Positions 7,084 through 15,647 of a stretch of 64,000 nucleotides of DNA are shown here, piece after piece. How positions within the stretch are numbered: the first letter of the stretch is position 1; every line of letters starts with the position of its first letter. The notes under the pieces were generated by a model, which was not told where the DNA came from, made no database searches, and saw nothing but the letters and a program-made list of their open reading frames with translations. The stretch is from Erginobacter sp964587835 (GTDB lineage Bacteria > Auribacterota > Erginobacteria > Erginobacterales > Erginobacteraceae): positions 30,349 to 94,348 of the forward strand of contig CAZPMN010000009.1 in the NCBI GenBank assembly GCA_964587835.1, in the 5' to 3' direction. A program made the position numbers and the translations under genes.

Positions 7084-9246
7084 TCAAGCCGCCGGTGCAG
7101 GATATTCCTCCGCCAGGTTGACGGCCCTCTCCTCCCGGGCGGAGGTGACGGCGGCGAAACTGGCCCGGGTGGCGTTGACCAGCTCCTCGAACGGGATCAG
7201 GAGCTCCCCCCCCCGGGCAATCAGCTCGACGAAAGCGTCCAGCTCGGCGCGGTGCCCCTTCTCCTGGCGCCGGGTTTTGAAGGAGCGGAATCCCCTGAAC
7301 CCGTAACCCCGGGTCACCCGGAAGTTGTCCAGCCGCAGGACCCGGCCGTCGGAGAAGACCTCCAGCGTCTCCTTGGGGTAACTCTTCGGTCCGTTGGCGA
7401 AGTAGTTGACCGTCCCGATCGAGCCATCGGTGAAAGCCAGAGCGATGGCCATCTTGTCCTCCCGAACCGCGACTCCCCCCCCCGCCATCACCGCCGACAC
7501 CGTCTTCACCGGACAGCCGGCGAGAAAGGAGAGGAGGTCGATGAAATGGCAACCCTCCCCGACGATCCGCCCGCCGCCCCGCTCCGGGTCCTGGGTCCAG
7601 TGCTCGGGGGGGATCTGGCCGGCGTTGACGGTCATCGTCATACAGAGGGGGCCGGATCGGCCCCGGAGGAGTTCCTTGATTTTAACCGTGTGGGGAGAGA
7701 AGCGTCGGTTGAAGCCGACTGTTAGGGAGTGGGCAGTAGGCAGTGGGGAGTGGTAAAGGCTGATGATCTCATCCAGCTCCTCTTCGTTGAGGGCGAGGGG
7801 TTTTTCGACGAAGACGTGCTTGCCGGCTTGCAGGGCCTCAATGACGAAACTGGCGTGGAGATGGTGGCCGACGGTGATGAAGACGGCGTTGATTTCCGGA
7901 TCTTCGAGCAGGATACGATAGTCGGTGAGCGCCTTCTCGGCCCCGAACTTTTTTGCCGCCGAGCGGGCGGCGGCCCCGCTGATATCGGCAACCGCGACCA
8001 GGCGGGCGGAGGTCCAGGCCAGGGCGGGAAGGAGGACGGAGTTGGCGAAGTTCCCCGCCCCGATCAACCCGGCGCGGACTGCTCCGGCCGCCTCGGTGGG
8101 AACCGGCTTCAGCCTCACCTGGGGAGCCCTCTCCACCGGGGCGGGATAGTCCAGGATCATCCCCAGGGCCTCCGGATCCTTCTCCAGCTTCTCGTAGGCC
8201 GCGGCCGCGGAAGAAATCCCGAACCGGTAACTGACCAACTCCCCGACCCGGAGCCGCCCGGATTTAAGCGCCGCCAGGACCGCCTCCAGGTTGCGGCCCT
8301 CCGTCCAGCGGACGAAACCATAGGGGTAATCCCGCCCCTTCCTCTCGTAATCCTCATCATAGCGGCCCGGGCCGTAGGAACAGGAGACTTGAAAGGTCAG
8401 CTCCTTCTCGTAAAAATCGCTCCGGCGGAAGTTGAGACCCACCACCCCGACCAGGACAATCCGCCCCCGCTTCCGGCAGGATTGGGCCGCCTGGTGAACA
8501 ATCTCGTCGCCCATCGCGGCGGCGGCGATCAGGACCCCGTCCACCCCCCTCCCCCCGGTCCGGGCTCGGGCGGCGGCGACCGGATCGGACCCGGCGGAGA
8601 GATCGACGGGGATGGCGCCGAACTCCTCGGCCCGGCGGAGGCGCTCCGGATTGAGGTCTACCGCCAGGACCTCGCAGCCGGAGGCCTTGAGCAGCTGAAC
8701 GGTCAGGATCCCGATCAACCCCATCCCGAAGACCGTAAAAGTCTCCCCCAGTTCGGGACGAACCAGCCGGATTCCCTGCAGCGCGATCGAACCCATCACG
8801 GTGAAGGCCGCTTCCTCGAACGACACCCCGTCGGGGATCTTCGCGCAGAGGTTTCGGGGAACGCAGACCACCTCGGCGTGAGGGCCGTTGGACGCCACCC
8901 GGTCCCCGGGGTGGAGATCACTGATCCCCGCCCCGACCTCCAGGACCTCACCGGCGTTGCAGTAGCCCAGGGGCAGGGGCTGGTCGAGCTTGCGGAAGAC
9001 CGCCTCCAGGGTGGGTAGGAGCCCGTCGGTCCGGATCTTGTCCAGGACCTGCTTTGCCTTCTCCGGCTGCTGCCGGGCCTTGGAGACGAGGTTGGCCCGG
9101 CTGAACTCAACCAGCATCCGTTCTGTCCCCGGGGAAATCAGGGAAGTCCGGGTGGCGATCAGGACCTCGCCCGGGCCCGGGTGAGGGGCCGGCACCTCCG
9201 CCACCTCCATCTCCCCGGACCGGAGATTCTGTAAGACCTGTTTCAT
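7084..9246 (-). CDS. Zinc-type alcohol dehydrogenase / Gfo-Idh-MocA fusion oxidoreductase
   Basis: A 720-residue two-domain enzyme. Residues 1 to about 360 are an MDR alcohol dehydrogenase (PHPGPGEVLIATRTSLISPGTE; Rossmann GMGLIG). From about 370 there is a Gfo/Idh/MocA oxidoreductase (LIGAGNFANSVLLPAL; VEKPLALNEEELDE). Such fusions act on nucleotide sugars or their breakdown products in polysaccharide loci. The ATG at 9246 is chosen over the TTG at 9249 because GGGAG lies 7 bases upstream. The Gfo part carries an odd in-frame stretch, LYHSPLPTAHSL, encoded by a short repeated DNA element at about 7720-7757; it sits just before the conserved VGFNRRF strand. A TATAAT promoter box lies about 60 bases upstream. 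Confidence 0.9.
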   Translation of the reverse strand: MKQVLQNLRSGEMEVAEVPAPHPGPGEVLIATRTSLISPGTERMLVEFSRANLVSKARQQPEKAKQVLDKIRTDGLLPTLEAVFRKLDQPLPLGYCNAGEVLEVGAGISDLHPGDRVASNGPHAEVVCVPRNLCAKIPDGVSFEEAAFTVMGSIALQGIRLVRPELGETFTVFGMGLIGILTVQLLKASGCEVLAVDLNPERLRRAEEFGAIPVDLSAGSDPVAAARARTGGRGVDGVLIAAAAMGDEIVHQAAQSCRKRGRIVLVGVVGLNFRRSDFYEKELTFQVSCSYGPGRYDEDYERKGRDYPYGFVRWTEGRNLEAVLAALKSGRLRVGELVSYRFGISSAAAAYEKLEKDPEALGMILDYPAPVERAPQVRLKPVPTEAAGAVRAGLIGAGNFANSVLLPALAWTSARLVAVADISGAAARSAAKKFGAEKALTDYRILLEDPEINAVFITVGHHLHASFVIEALQAGKHVFVEKPLALNEEELDEIISLYHSPLPTAHSLTVGFNRRFSPHTVKIKELLRGRSGPLCMTMTVNAGQIPPEHWTQDPERGGGRIVGEGCHFIDLLSFLAGCPVKTVSAVMAGGGVAVREDKMAIALAFTDGSIGTVNYFANGPKSYPKETLEVFSDGRVLRLDNFRVTRGYGFRGFRSFKTRRQEKGHRAELDAFVELIARGGELLIPFEELVNATRASFAAVTSAREERAVNLAEEYPAPAA
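7720..7757. repeat. In-frame small repeat within the ADH-Gfo gene (variant copy)
   Basis: The stretch is built of short related units such as GGGAGTGGGCAGTAGGCAGT. It resembles a diverged single arm of the AGCAGTAAGCAGT element found at 30881, 33463 and 63010. It is translated as HSPLPTAHSL without breaking the frame. Assignment to the same family is inferred from unit length and composition. Confidence 0.55.
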
Positions 9247-9305
9247 CAATCAGCTCCCTTCGGCCGCTAATTTATTAGTTGCTGTGAGATACCATCCAGA
9301 AGCTG

Positions 9306-9333
9306 ATTATATCCTGCGATAGAAATTTCGGAA
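9306..9333 (-). promoter_or_regulatory. Putative sigma-70 promoter for the ADH-Gfo gene block
   Basis: On the minus strand a perfect TATAAT (9311-9306) follows a weak TTCCGA (9333-9328) by 16 bases. The implied transcription start lies about 50 bases before the ATG at 9246. It sits in an AT-richer 126-base gap, the largest break between the gene pairs in this part of the cluster. Confidence 0.45.
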
Positions 9334-9375
9334 CAGCAAATTGACCTGTCTTCCGGTGACTGTTCCGGCGGCGAG

Positions 9376-10932
9376 CTAAGTTCTGAGCTGCCGTTGCAGG
9401 TCCTCCTCCAGGTCCAACAGCAGGGTATTGGTAATCTTTACCGACTCCAGCGAGTCGCCGGGTTCGCCGGAGATTATCCTCCGGGAGATCTCCCGGTACA
9501 TTCGGCGATAGACATCCATCTTGTTGACCCGCTGCTTCCGGATGGTCCGGCGGTGATCCTCGGACCGGTAAGCTGAACTGTTGATAACGGTCGCCGTCCG
9601 CTCTCCCCGGCGCATCGCCACGTATTCCTGGACCCCGATCCGGGTGCTGCCCAGGTGGGTGAGGTGGAGGAGTAGGCAGGCCCCGTTGGCCAATTCCACC
9701 GTGGCCACGGTGTCGCCGTTGGCCAGACGGCGGACGGATCGGCTGACCGGCCGGGAGAAATCATTCATAAACAGGAAATGGTCGAGCCAGTGGCAGCCGT
9801 TGCTGACCAGGTGGCTCCCGGAATTCGGCCAGCGGTACCAGTGCCGGGGCGGCAGCGGGATCTCGAAGACGTCGGCGGTAATGTGGAGGGGCTCTCCGGG
9901 GCCCAGTTGTAGATCCCGCCGGGCCAGACCGAAGAGCGGGTTGTACCGCATCTGGAAACAACTGTAAAACCGCCCGGCCGTCCGGCGGAGAGCGGAGATC
10001 AGTTCTTCCAGCTGCCTCCGGCTGGTGACGACGGGCTTCTCGACCACCGCCACCGCCCCCCGCTCCAGGGCCCGGACGGCCAACCCGGCGTGGGTATGAT
10101 GATAGCCGGCAATCAGCCAGACATCGTAGTTCTCCGCCGCCTCCTCCCCCGGATCGGTTGTAACCCGGAAACGTTTTCGGTATCCACCGACGATCTGGGT
10201 TGGATCGAGTTCGTGGATCGAGGCTATGCTGATCCGGGGGGAGAGACCGGGGATGATCTGGGTCTTGGCGTAGTTCCCCAGCCCGTAGAGAACCGCCCTT
10301 GGACGATCCGGGCGCAAGACCGGTCCCGGCGGGCGGCAAGTGGTCACCGGGTCGCTGGGCGCGGAAACACCGAGAAGACGAAAGTTGCCGGCCGGCCGGG
10401 ACCAGTAGCCGCCGGCGGCCGCCACAATCTCCTCCACCACGGTGGTGGGCAGGGCGCATCCCGACTCCGGCTGCCAGCCGGCAATCTTTTCCAGGCGAGG
10501 GAGGGCAGGCCCGGATTCGTAAAAGCGGATCCCGCCCGGCGAACTGTGAAGCTCGACGATTTCCGGGGAGGCGGAGCGGACCAGCGCGGGGGGAAGCACG
10601 ACTCTCTCCACGCAGCGGGGATGGGCGAGGGCGAGAAAGAGAACCGGTTCACCGTCGCCGACGCCGGCGATGACGCGCCCCAACCCGACGGAGATGAATT
10701 TCTCGTTCCGGAGACGTTCCTGGAGACGTGATCGAATCTTGCGGAACACGGCCCGGATCCCGAACTCCCGCAGGTACTCCCTCAGGGTCAGCCAGCTCCG
10801 GGGGCGGACCAGGTAGATACCGGAAACCCGACCGGCCACAGCCCAGGCGCTGACCGCGATCCGCAGGTATTCCGCCGGACGGTGGTAGTCAAGGATCCGG
10901 TTTTCCCATTGATCTCCGGTCAGGATGTGCAT
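9376..10932 (-). CDS. Gfo/Idh/MocA-family oxidoreductase with an unassigned N-terminal domain
   Basis: A 518-residue protein. The C-terminal two thirds (from about residue 212, AVLYGLGNYAKTQIIPGL) is a Gfo/Idh/MocA NAD(P)-dependent oxidoreductase with the EKP motif (AVVEKPVVTSRRQLEEL) and a substrate-binding half (HLVSNGCHWLDHFLF). The first roughly 200 residues (starting MHILTGDQWENRILDYHRP) match no domain I recognise. A plain Gfo enzyme would be about 350 residues, so this is an extension of unknown purpose. The ATG lies one base after the stop of the upstream GT4. Together with the neighbouring ADH-Gfo fusion and the lyase it forms a three-gene set probably concerned with oxidising or epimerising a sugar intermediate. 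Confidence 0.82.
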   Translation of the reverse strand: MHILTGDQWENRILDYHRPAEYLRIAVSAWAVAGRVSGIYLVRPRSWLTLREYLREFGIRAVFRKIRSRLQERLRNEKFISVGLGRVIAGVGDGEPVLFLALAHPRCVERVVLPPALVRSASPEIVELHSSPGGIRFYESGPALPRLEKIAGWQPESGCALPTTVVEEIVAAAGGYWSRPAGNFRLLGVSAPSDPVTTCRPPGPVLRPDRPRAVLYGLGNYAKTQIIPGLSPRISIASIHELDPTQIVGGYRKRFRVTTDPGEEAAENYDVWLIAGYHHTHAGLAVRALERGAVAVVEKPVVTSRRQLEELISALRRTAGRFYSCFQMRYNPLFGLARRDLQLGPGEPLHITADVFEIPLPPRHWYRWPNSGSHLVSNGCHWLDHFLFMNDFSRPVSRSVRRLANGDTVATVELANGACLLLHLTHLGSTRIGVQEYVAMRRGERTATVINSSAYRSEDHRRTIRKQRVNKMDVYRRMYREISRRIISGEPGDSLESVKITNTLLLDLEEDLQRQLRT

Positions 10933-10933
10933 A

Positions 10934-12091
10934 TCAATAACTCGCTCTCCCGGCCAGGCCGCGCAAACCGGAGAGGAAGATCGCCGTCACTTCATCCCAG
11001 CCGATAAACCGTCCTGCAGCCTGTTCCCTCCCCAACCGGGACAGATTACCGGACAGGCCGGGTTCGTCCCGAAGCCGGATGATCGTATCACGGATCGAAG
11101 CCGGGTTCCAGGGGTCGAAATAGAGGGCCGCCTCCCCGCAGACCTCGCGGGCGAAATCCAGGTCGCTGGTCAGGATCGGGGCCCCGTAGTGCATCGCTTC
11201 CAGGTAACTGCCGCTGAACGACTCCAGGAGGGAAGGCATCAACAGCCCGTCCATCCTCCGGAAGTAGGCAGCCAATTCCGACTGCGGCAGCGGACCGAGA
11301 TTGACGATCATCGCCTCCAGGTTCTTCTCCCGGACTGCCGCTAACAAGCGTCTGACCGCCGGGTGCTGGTCCCCGGCCACGGTGATGAAAATCGTCGTCC
11401 CCCGCAGGTCATCGCGGTAACGGTCGCAGAGATCGACCAGGATCTCGATATTCTTGTGGGGATAGTATCGGGTGAGGTAAAACAATTTGAAGTTATCGGC
11501 ATACTGCCTCAGGGGCGACGGCGGGCTGGCCCCAGGGTCGCCGGAACGGGTGAACTCCGAGATCGCGTTGGGGAGGGCGACAGACCGGCCCCGGTAACCG
11601 TAACGGCTTTCGATCCGGCCGGCCGCCGACCTGGTCTGGGTGAAGAGGAGTCCGGTCCGGCCGAGGTCGCGGGCGAAGACCCGTCGCTTGAGATAGATCT
11701 CGATCAGTTCCTTGCAGCTGATCGTGCGGCCGAAGTGGCGGCGGGGGTAGAGGAGGTAGGGGTTGTGGCAGAGAACGGCCTGGGGAAAACGCCCCCTCCC
11801 CTGGTAGCCGAGACTGGCCATCCCCACCACGACGTCGGGCCGGAACCGGGCCAGTTCTTCCGGCAGCAGCCGGCGGTCAAAACGCCACCGGCTGGGCCAG
11901 GAATGATCCTCTAGATAGATCGCCCGCCGGTCGGGCAGTCCAGGGCAGACCTCTTCATAACCCAGCCCCCCGGGCAAGCTGAGGAAATAACTCTCCCCTC
12001 CGGCGATCCTCCCCAGGGCGGCGATGATGTTCCGCCCCACCGAGATCCCCCCCCCTCCCCGAAGGGCGTGGGCCAGCAGGGCGATCCTCAT
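10934..12091 (-). CDS. Glycosyltransferase, GT4 family
   Basis: A 385-residue GT-B glycosyltransferase. The ATG at 12091 (MRIALLAHALRGGGG) overlaps the upstream stop as ATGA and begins at the glycine-rich acceptor loop, so the longer in-frame extension to 12169 is rejected. Motifs: GGGGISVGRNI at the N-terminus; LTRYYPHKNIEILVDL at the start of the donor half; LMPSLLESFSGSYLEAMHYGAPIL, the E-x7-E nucleotide-sugar site, near residues 290-315. Donor and acceptor are unknown. It is translationally coupled to another GT4 and followed by the Gfo enzyme. Confidence 0.9.
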   Translation of the reverse strand: MRIALLAHALRGGGGISVGRNIIAALGRIAGGESYFLSLPGGLGYEEVCPGLPDRRAIYLEDHSWPSRWRFDRRLLPEELARFRPDVVVGMASLGYQGRGRFPQAVLCHNPYLLYPRRHFGRTISCKELIEIYLKRRVFARDLGRTGLLFTQTRSAAGRIESRYGYRGRSVALPNAISEFTRSGDPGASPPSPLRQYADNFKLFYLTRYYPHKNIEILVDLCDRYRDDLRGTTIFITVAGDQHPAVRRLLAAVREKNLEAMIVNLGPLPQSELAAYFRRMDGLLMPSLLESFSGSYLEAMHYGAPILTSDLDFAREVCGEAALYFDPWNPASIRDTIIRLRDEPGLSGNLSRLGREQAAGRFIGWDEVTAIFLSGLRGLAGRASY

Positions 12092-13218
12092 CTTCTCACC
12101 CCCCCCCGCCGGGAAAGAATCTCCCGGTAGATCCGGACGTACCCGGCGACCAGCGCAGAGATCGACCAACCCGCCACCTTCTCCCGGGCGGCGGTGGCTC
12201 GCTGCTGCCGGAGCCCGGCGGAGCGGCTGGAAAGGAGAAAGCTGATCCCTGCCGCCGCCGACGAGGTGTCATCCGGATCTACCAGGGCGGCGCATCCCCC
12301 GTCGAGAAGTTCCCGGTGGGAAGGGATGTCGGAGACCAGCAGGGGCGTCCGGCAGGCCATCGCCTCCATCACCGTATTTGACATCCCCTCGTAATCACTC
12401 AGGCTGATAAAGAGATCAGCCGCCTTCATCAGCGACCAGACTCTTTCGGTATTCACAAATCCGGTGAAACTAACCCGGCCGGCAACCCCTATCTCCCGGG
12501 CGTGGGTTTCCAGTTTGCCCTGCTCCTTGCCCCGACCGCAGATGACCAGTTTGAAATCCGTTCCCCGGACGGCGGCGGCGGAGTCTATAATCCGACCCAC
12601 CATCTTCTGTTGGGCCAGCCGGCCGGCATAGAGAACAAATTTCTGGCCCGGACCGATCCCCAGCTCTTCCCGGTCGGCCGGAACCGCCAGCTCAATCTCC
12701 TCCAGGGGCAGGCCGTTGGGAACGACATACCCTGGTTTTTCCGGATAAAGATCCCGCCAGTAATCCGCACCCCCGGAGGAGTTGGCGGCCACGGCCGCGG
12801 CACGGCGGCCCAGGAATGCTCGCGCGCCGGCCTTCCAGCTCTTCCGGTAAAATTGGGCGCAGTTCGGTTCCCGAATTATCCAGGGGCAACGGCCGGAGAC
12901 CGCCGCCAGTCCCCCCAGGATATCGGTCTGTGGGTTCCAAGTCTGGATAAGGTCAGGTTCGGTCTCCCGGACCATCCGCCGGAGCCGGGAGAACAGGCGG
13001 GGATCGTAGTTACTCCACCCGCCCAGCCAGTCCAAGGAGATCCCCGCCGGCCATGCGGGTTGGCCTGTCGCTGCCTTCTGCACAGTGACGATATGGACCT
13101 GATGGCCGATCTTCGCCAGCCCCCGGGCCAGATAGCCGAGTTGCCGTTCGGCGCCCCCGGCTTCCAAGCCGGGGATGACCATCATCAGACGCCACCGCCC
13201 GCGGCTCCTCCTGCTCAT
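12088..13218 (-). CDS. Glycosyltransferase, GT4 family
   Basis: A 376-residue GT-B enzyme. VIPGLEAGGAERQLGYLARGL near residue 15 is the acceptor-side glycine loop, VVPNGLPLEEIEL follows the linker, and LSDYEGMSNTVMEAMACRTPLL is the C-terminal donor-binding motif with the two glutamates. Closest in style to GT4 enzymes of capsule and exopolysaccharide loci. Its start overlaps the polymerase gene by 4 bases (ATGA) and its stop overlaps the next GT4 in the same way, so the three genes are almost certainly one translational unit. Confidence 0.92.
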   Translation of the reverse strand: MSRRSRGRWRLMMVIPGLEAGGAERQLGYLARGLAKIGHQVHIVTVQKAATGQPAWPAGISLDWLGGWSNYDPRLFSRLRRMVRETEPDLIQTWNPQTDILGGLAAVSGRCPWIIREPNCAQFYRKSWKAGARAFLGRRAAAVAANSSGGADYWRDLYPEKPGYVVPNGLPLEEIELAVPADREELGIGPGQKFVLYAGRLAQQKMVGRIIDSAAAVRGTDFKLVICGRGKEQGKLETHAREIGVAGRVSFTGFVNTERVWSLMKAADLFISLSDYEGMSNTVMEAMACRTPLLVSDIPSHRELLDGGCAALVDPDDTSSAAAGISFLLSSRSAGLRQQRATAAREKVAGWSISALVAGYVRIYREILSRRGGVRR

Positions 13219-14513
13219 TCAACTCCCCCGTCTATCTTTCCGCCCTGGACGAAAGCGATCACCCCCAGAGCCAGGAAGACCGTCCGCTCCCCGAGAATGC
13301 TCCCGGTTATCCCGTAGACGGCGAACGCCGCCAGGAGGCCGAGCATCACCGCATCCTCCATCCCCCGCGGCCGGGGCGACGCCCGCCGGATCCCCCGGAC
13401 GATCAGGGTGCCTAAAGCGGCCAGAAAGATTATCAGACCGACGATTCCGAACTCGGCAAGAATCTGGAGGTAGGTCTGATGAGGGATAAGGGGGCCTTCG
13501 GAATCGGAGGTGTAGGTATCCTTGATCGCCTCGGTCGACCGTTCCAGTCCCAGACCGGTCCAGAAATACTTGTCCAACGCCCCCAGATAATCCGACCAGA
13601 TATCCCGGCGCATCGACCAGTTGCTCTCCTGGATGTTCTCCACGGTCACCCGGCTGCTCACAGTCCGGTAGATGTCGGCCGGCAGCAGACCGGCGGCGGC
13701 GATGATCAGGCAGACCAAAGCCAGCGCCCACCGGATCTTCTTGACCAGGGGGAGGTAGAGAGTAACCACCAGCCCGCCGACAGCCAGGGCAACCAGGGTA
13801 TTCCGAGAGACCGAGGCCAGCATCCCATAAAAACCCGCCAGGACAAAGAGTGCGCTGGCCATCCGGGGCCGGCGGCCGGGACTTTCGCCCAGGAAGACGG
13901 CCAGGTTGAGAAAACAGCAGACCAGCCCGGCCATCCCCAGGGCGTTGGGACTTAAAAACCCCCCGGTGGACCGGGCAAACCCCTGGATAGCGTCGACCGT
14001 CTCATGCCCCCCCAGGATCAGGGAGAGGGAAAAACCAAAGCCGTAGGCGAGCGCGGTGAGACGCAGTTCCCCCCGGTCCTTGAGGAGCGAAGAAACCGCG
14101 TAAGCCAGCGCGGCGAAGAGGAAGAAACGCACAACCATAATCCCACGGGATGGAGCGTAGAGAGCGTAACCCGCCTGCTCGTAGAGGATCCCCGTGTAGC
14201 CGAAGGTGAACTCGCCGGGACAGAAGACCAGATAAGCAAGAAAGGTATGGACCGAAACAAAGATAATGAAGAGGTGGTACGGCAGGGGGAACGATCGGAA
14301 CCGGTCCCGCCCCAGGAACAGCCAGTAAACAACCAGGGCCACGGCCGTGGATGGGAAAATCCGGGAGGCGTTAAAGAGGTAGATAGTCTTCTGCAGGCCG
14401 GGGCCCCAGGTGGAGAAAAAGGACACTCCGAGGATAAGAAGAACCCGGATAGGTTCCGGCGGACGATCCTCTCCGGCCGGCTTCGGAAATGTTTGCTTGC
14501 TCTCGGATACCAT
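13215..14513 (-). CDS. O-antigen ligase/polymerase-like membrane protein (Wzy/WaaL fold)
   Basis: A 432-residue polytopic membrane protein with about eleven to twelve hydrophobic segments and a large exported loop before the last segments. The loop contains WTGLGLERSTEA and GPLIPHQTYLQILAEFGIVGL, the H-x6-E/G pattern of the O-antigen ligase domain (Wzy_C). It would polymerise or ligate lipid-linked oligosaccharide on the outer face. The region already holds a second such protein (17010-19184), so one may polymerise and the other ligate. The stop overlaps the GT4 start by 4 bases; a 41-base gap separates it from the ATP-grasp gene. Confidence 0.85.
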   Translation of the reverse strand: MVSESKQTFPKPAGEDRPPEPIRVLLILGVSFFSTWGPGLQKTIYLFNASRIFPSTAVALVVYWLFLGRDRFRSFPLPYHLFIIFVSVHTFLAYLVFCPGEFTFGYTGILYEQAGYALYAPSRGIMVVRFFLFAALAYAVSSLLKDRGELRLTALAYGFGFSLSLILGGHETVDAIQGFARSTGGFLSPNALGMAGLVCCFLNLAVFLGESPGRRPRMASALFVLAGFYGMLASVSRNTLVALAVGGLVVTLYLPLVKKIRWALALVCLIIAAAGLLPADIYRTVSSRVTVENIQESNWSMRRDIWSDYLGALDKYFWTGLGLERSTEAIKDTYTSDSEGPLIPHQTYLQILAEFGIVGLIIFLAALGTLIVRGIRRASPRPRGMEDAVMLGLLAAFAVYGITGSILGERTVFLALGVIAFVQGGKIDGGVE

Positions 14514-14554
14514 CTTCGTGCCCTTTGCCGCCGGTGTGCCGGGGCCGGTGGGGG

Positions 14555-15631
14555 TCAGTAATCCAAATCGGGCTGGCGCAGATCGGGCCGCTTCAAGGCG
14601 TCAACCAGGTGGAGATATTCCGGCCAGAAGTGCCCCCGGTGGAAGTTGCGGGACCGGTCGAAATACCCCGGACAATCGAAGATGGCCCGCGGTTGGAAGG
14701 TATAACTGATTTCGCAGAAGACCGGCCGATCATCTGGAGTGATCAGGAAGTCGTAAGCCATCGACTGGAATTTCATCTCCCCCGAAACCCGGAAAGCTAT
14801 TTCGACGCAGCGGAGGTCGGCCTGATCCAGGTCGTAATCGATTATCCCGCTTCCGGAGGCGCGGAAATCCCCGGGCCGGGCGGCCCGCCGGAAGATAAAG
14901 GCCCGCTCCCCGATCACGGTAACCCGGGTATCGAAGCGGTTCTCCGGGATGAAATCCTGGAAGAGGGCATAATTTTTATGGACCCGCCAGAAGGGAGAGA
15001 CATCGATCCCCTTCCCGAGTCGGTAAAGATTTCCCGCCAGGTGATGCATTTCCCGGCGAAGGCTGAAGTGCCGAAAGCGGATACTGCCGGCGTGGATGAA
15101 CTTTTCCGGATATATTCCCCGCCCGAACATCCGCTTGATCAACCGGCAGGCCTGGCGCCGGTCTTCGACCAGGATCACGTTCTGGGAACCAGCCCCACCC
15201 CGGAGCTTGAAGACCGTCGGGTAATCCGCTCCGGCCGCCCAGTCGAGGGCGTCGGCGAGGTCCCAGAAGACGTGGCTGGGAACCATCGGGAAGCCGCGGG
15301 ATTGCAGCAGCAAGTACTGTTTAACCTTGTCGTCGTAATGCCAACAGGTGTTGAGGTCGGGGAAACAGGGAATCCGGAGATGCTGCTCGACTACGGGAAG
15401 AAGGTCGAGGGCCAGCTGCCGGTCGGAGTCCCACTGGCTCCAGCGGAGGATGAACAGATCAAGCCCTCGGACCCTTTCCCAGAAATCGGGCCGGGAACAT
15501 TCCAGCCGGAGGCACTCAATCCCGTTGTGGCCGAGAATCTCCTCGTAGGCCGTGTTGACGGCCACGATCCTGCCGTTGGGATCCCGGGTCTGGCAGATGC
15601 CGACCCGGGGATTGGCTGGCCGAGTTTTCAC
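14555..15631 (-). CDS. ATP-grasp domain protein
   Basis: A 358-residue soluble protein with an ATP-grasp layout: an N-terminal pre-ATP region (LFILRWSQWDSDRQLALDLL), the phosphate-loop region YPTVFKLRGGAGSQNVILV near residue 145, and late metal-binding acidic and Asn-type positions (YDFLITPDDRPVFCEISYTF). ATP-grasp enzymes join a carboxylate to an amine or thiol with ATP. Members in polysaccharide clusters are thought to attach amino acids or related groups to sugars. Its substrate is unknown. The stop of the upstream lipoprotein gene is only 16 bases away, and a polymerase gene follows, so it is part of the same operon. Confidence 0.8.
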   Translation of the reverse strand: MKTRPANPRVGICQTRDPNGRIVAVNTAYEEILGHNGIECLRLECSRPDFWERVRGLDLFILRWSQWDSDRQLALDLLPVVEQHLRIPCFPDLNTCWHYDDKVKQYLLLQSRGFPMVPSHVFWDLADALDWAAGADYPTVFKLRGGAGSQNVILVEDRRQACRLIKRMFGRGIYPEKFIHAGSIRFRHFSLRREMHHLAGNLYRLGKGIDVSPFWRVHKNYALFQDFIPENRFDTRVTVIGERAFIFRRAARPGDFRASGSGIIDYDLDQADLRCVEIAFRVSGEMKFQSMAYDFLITPDDRPVFCEISYTFQPRAIFDCPGYFDRSRNFHRGHFWPEYLHLVDALKRPDLRQPDLDY

Positions 15632-15647
15632 CTACGCCCCGCCCTGG

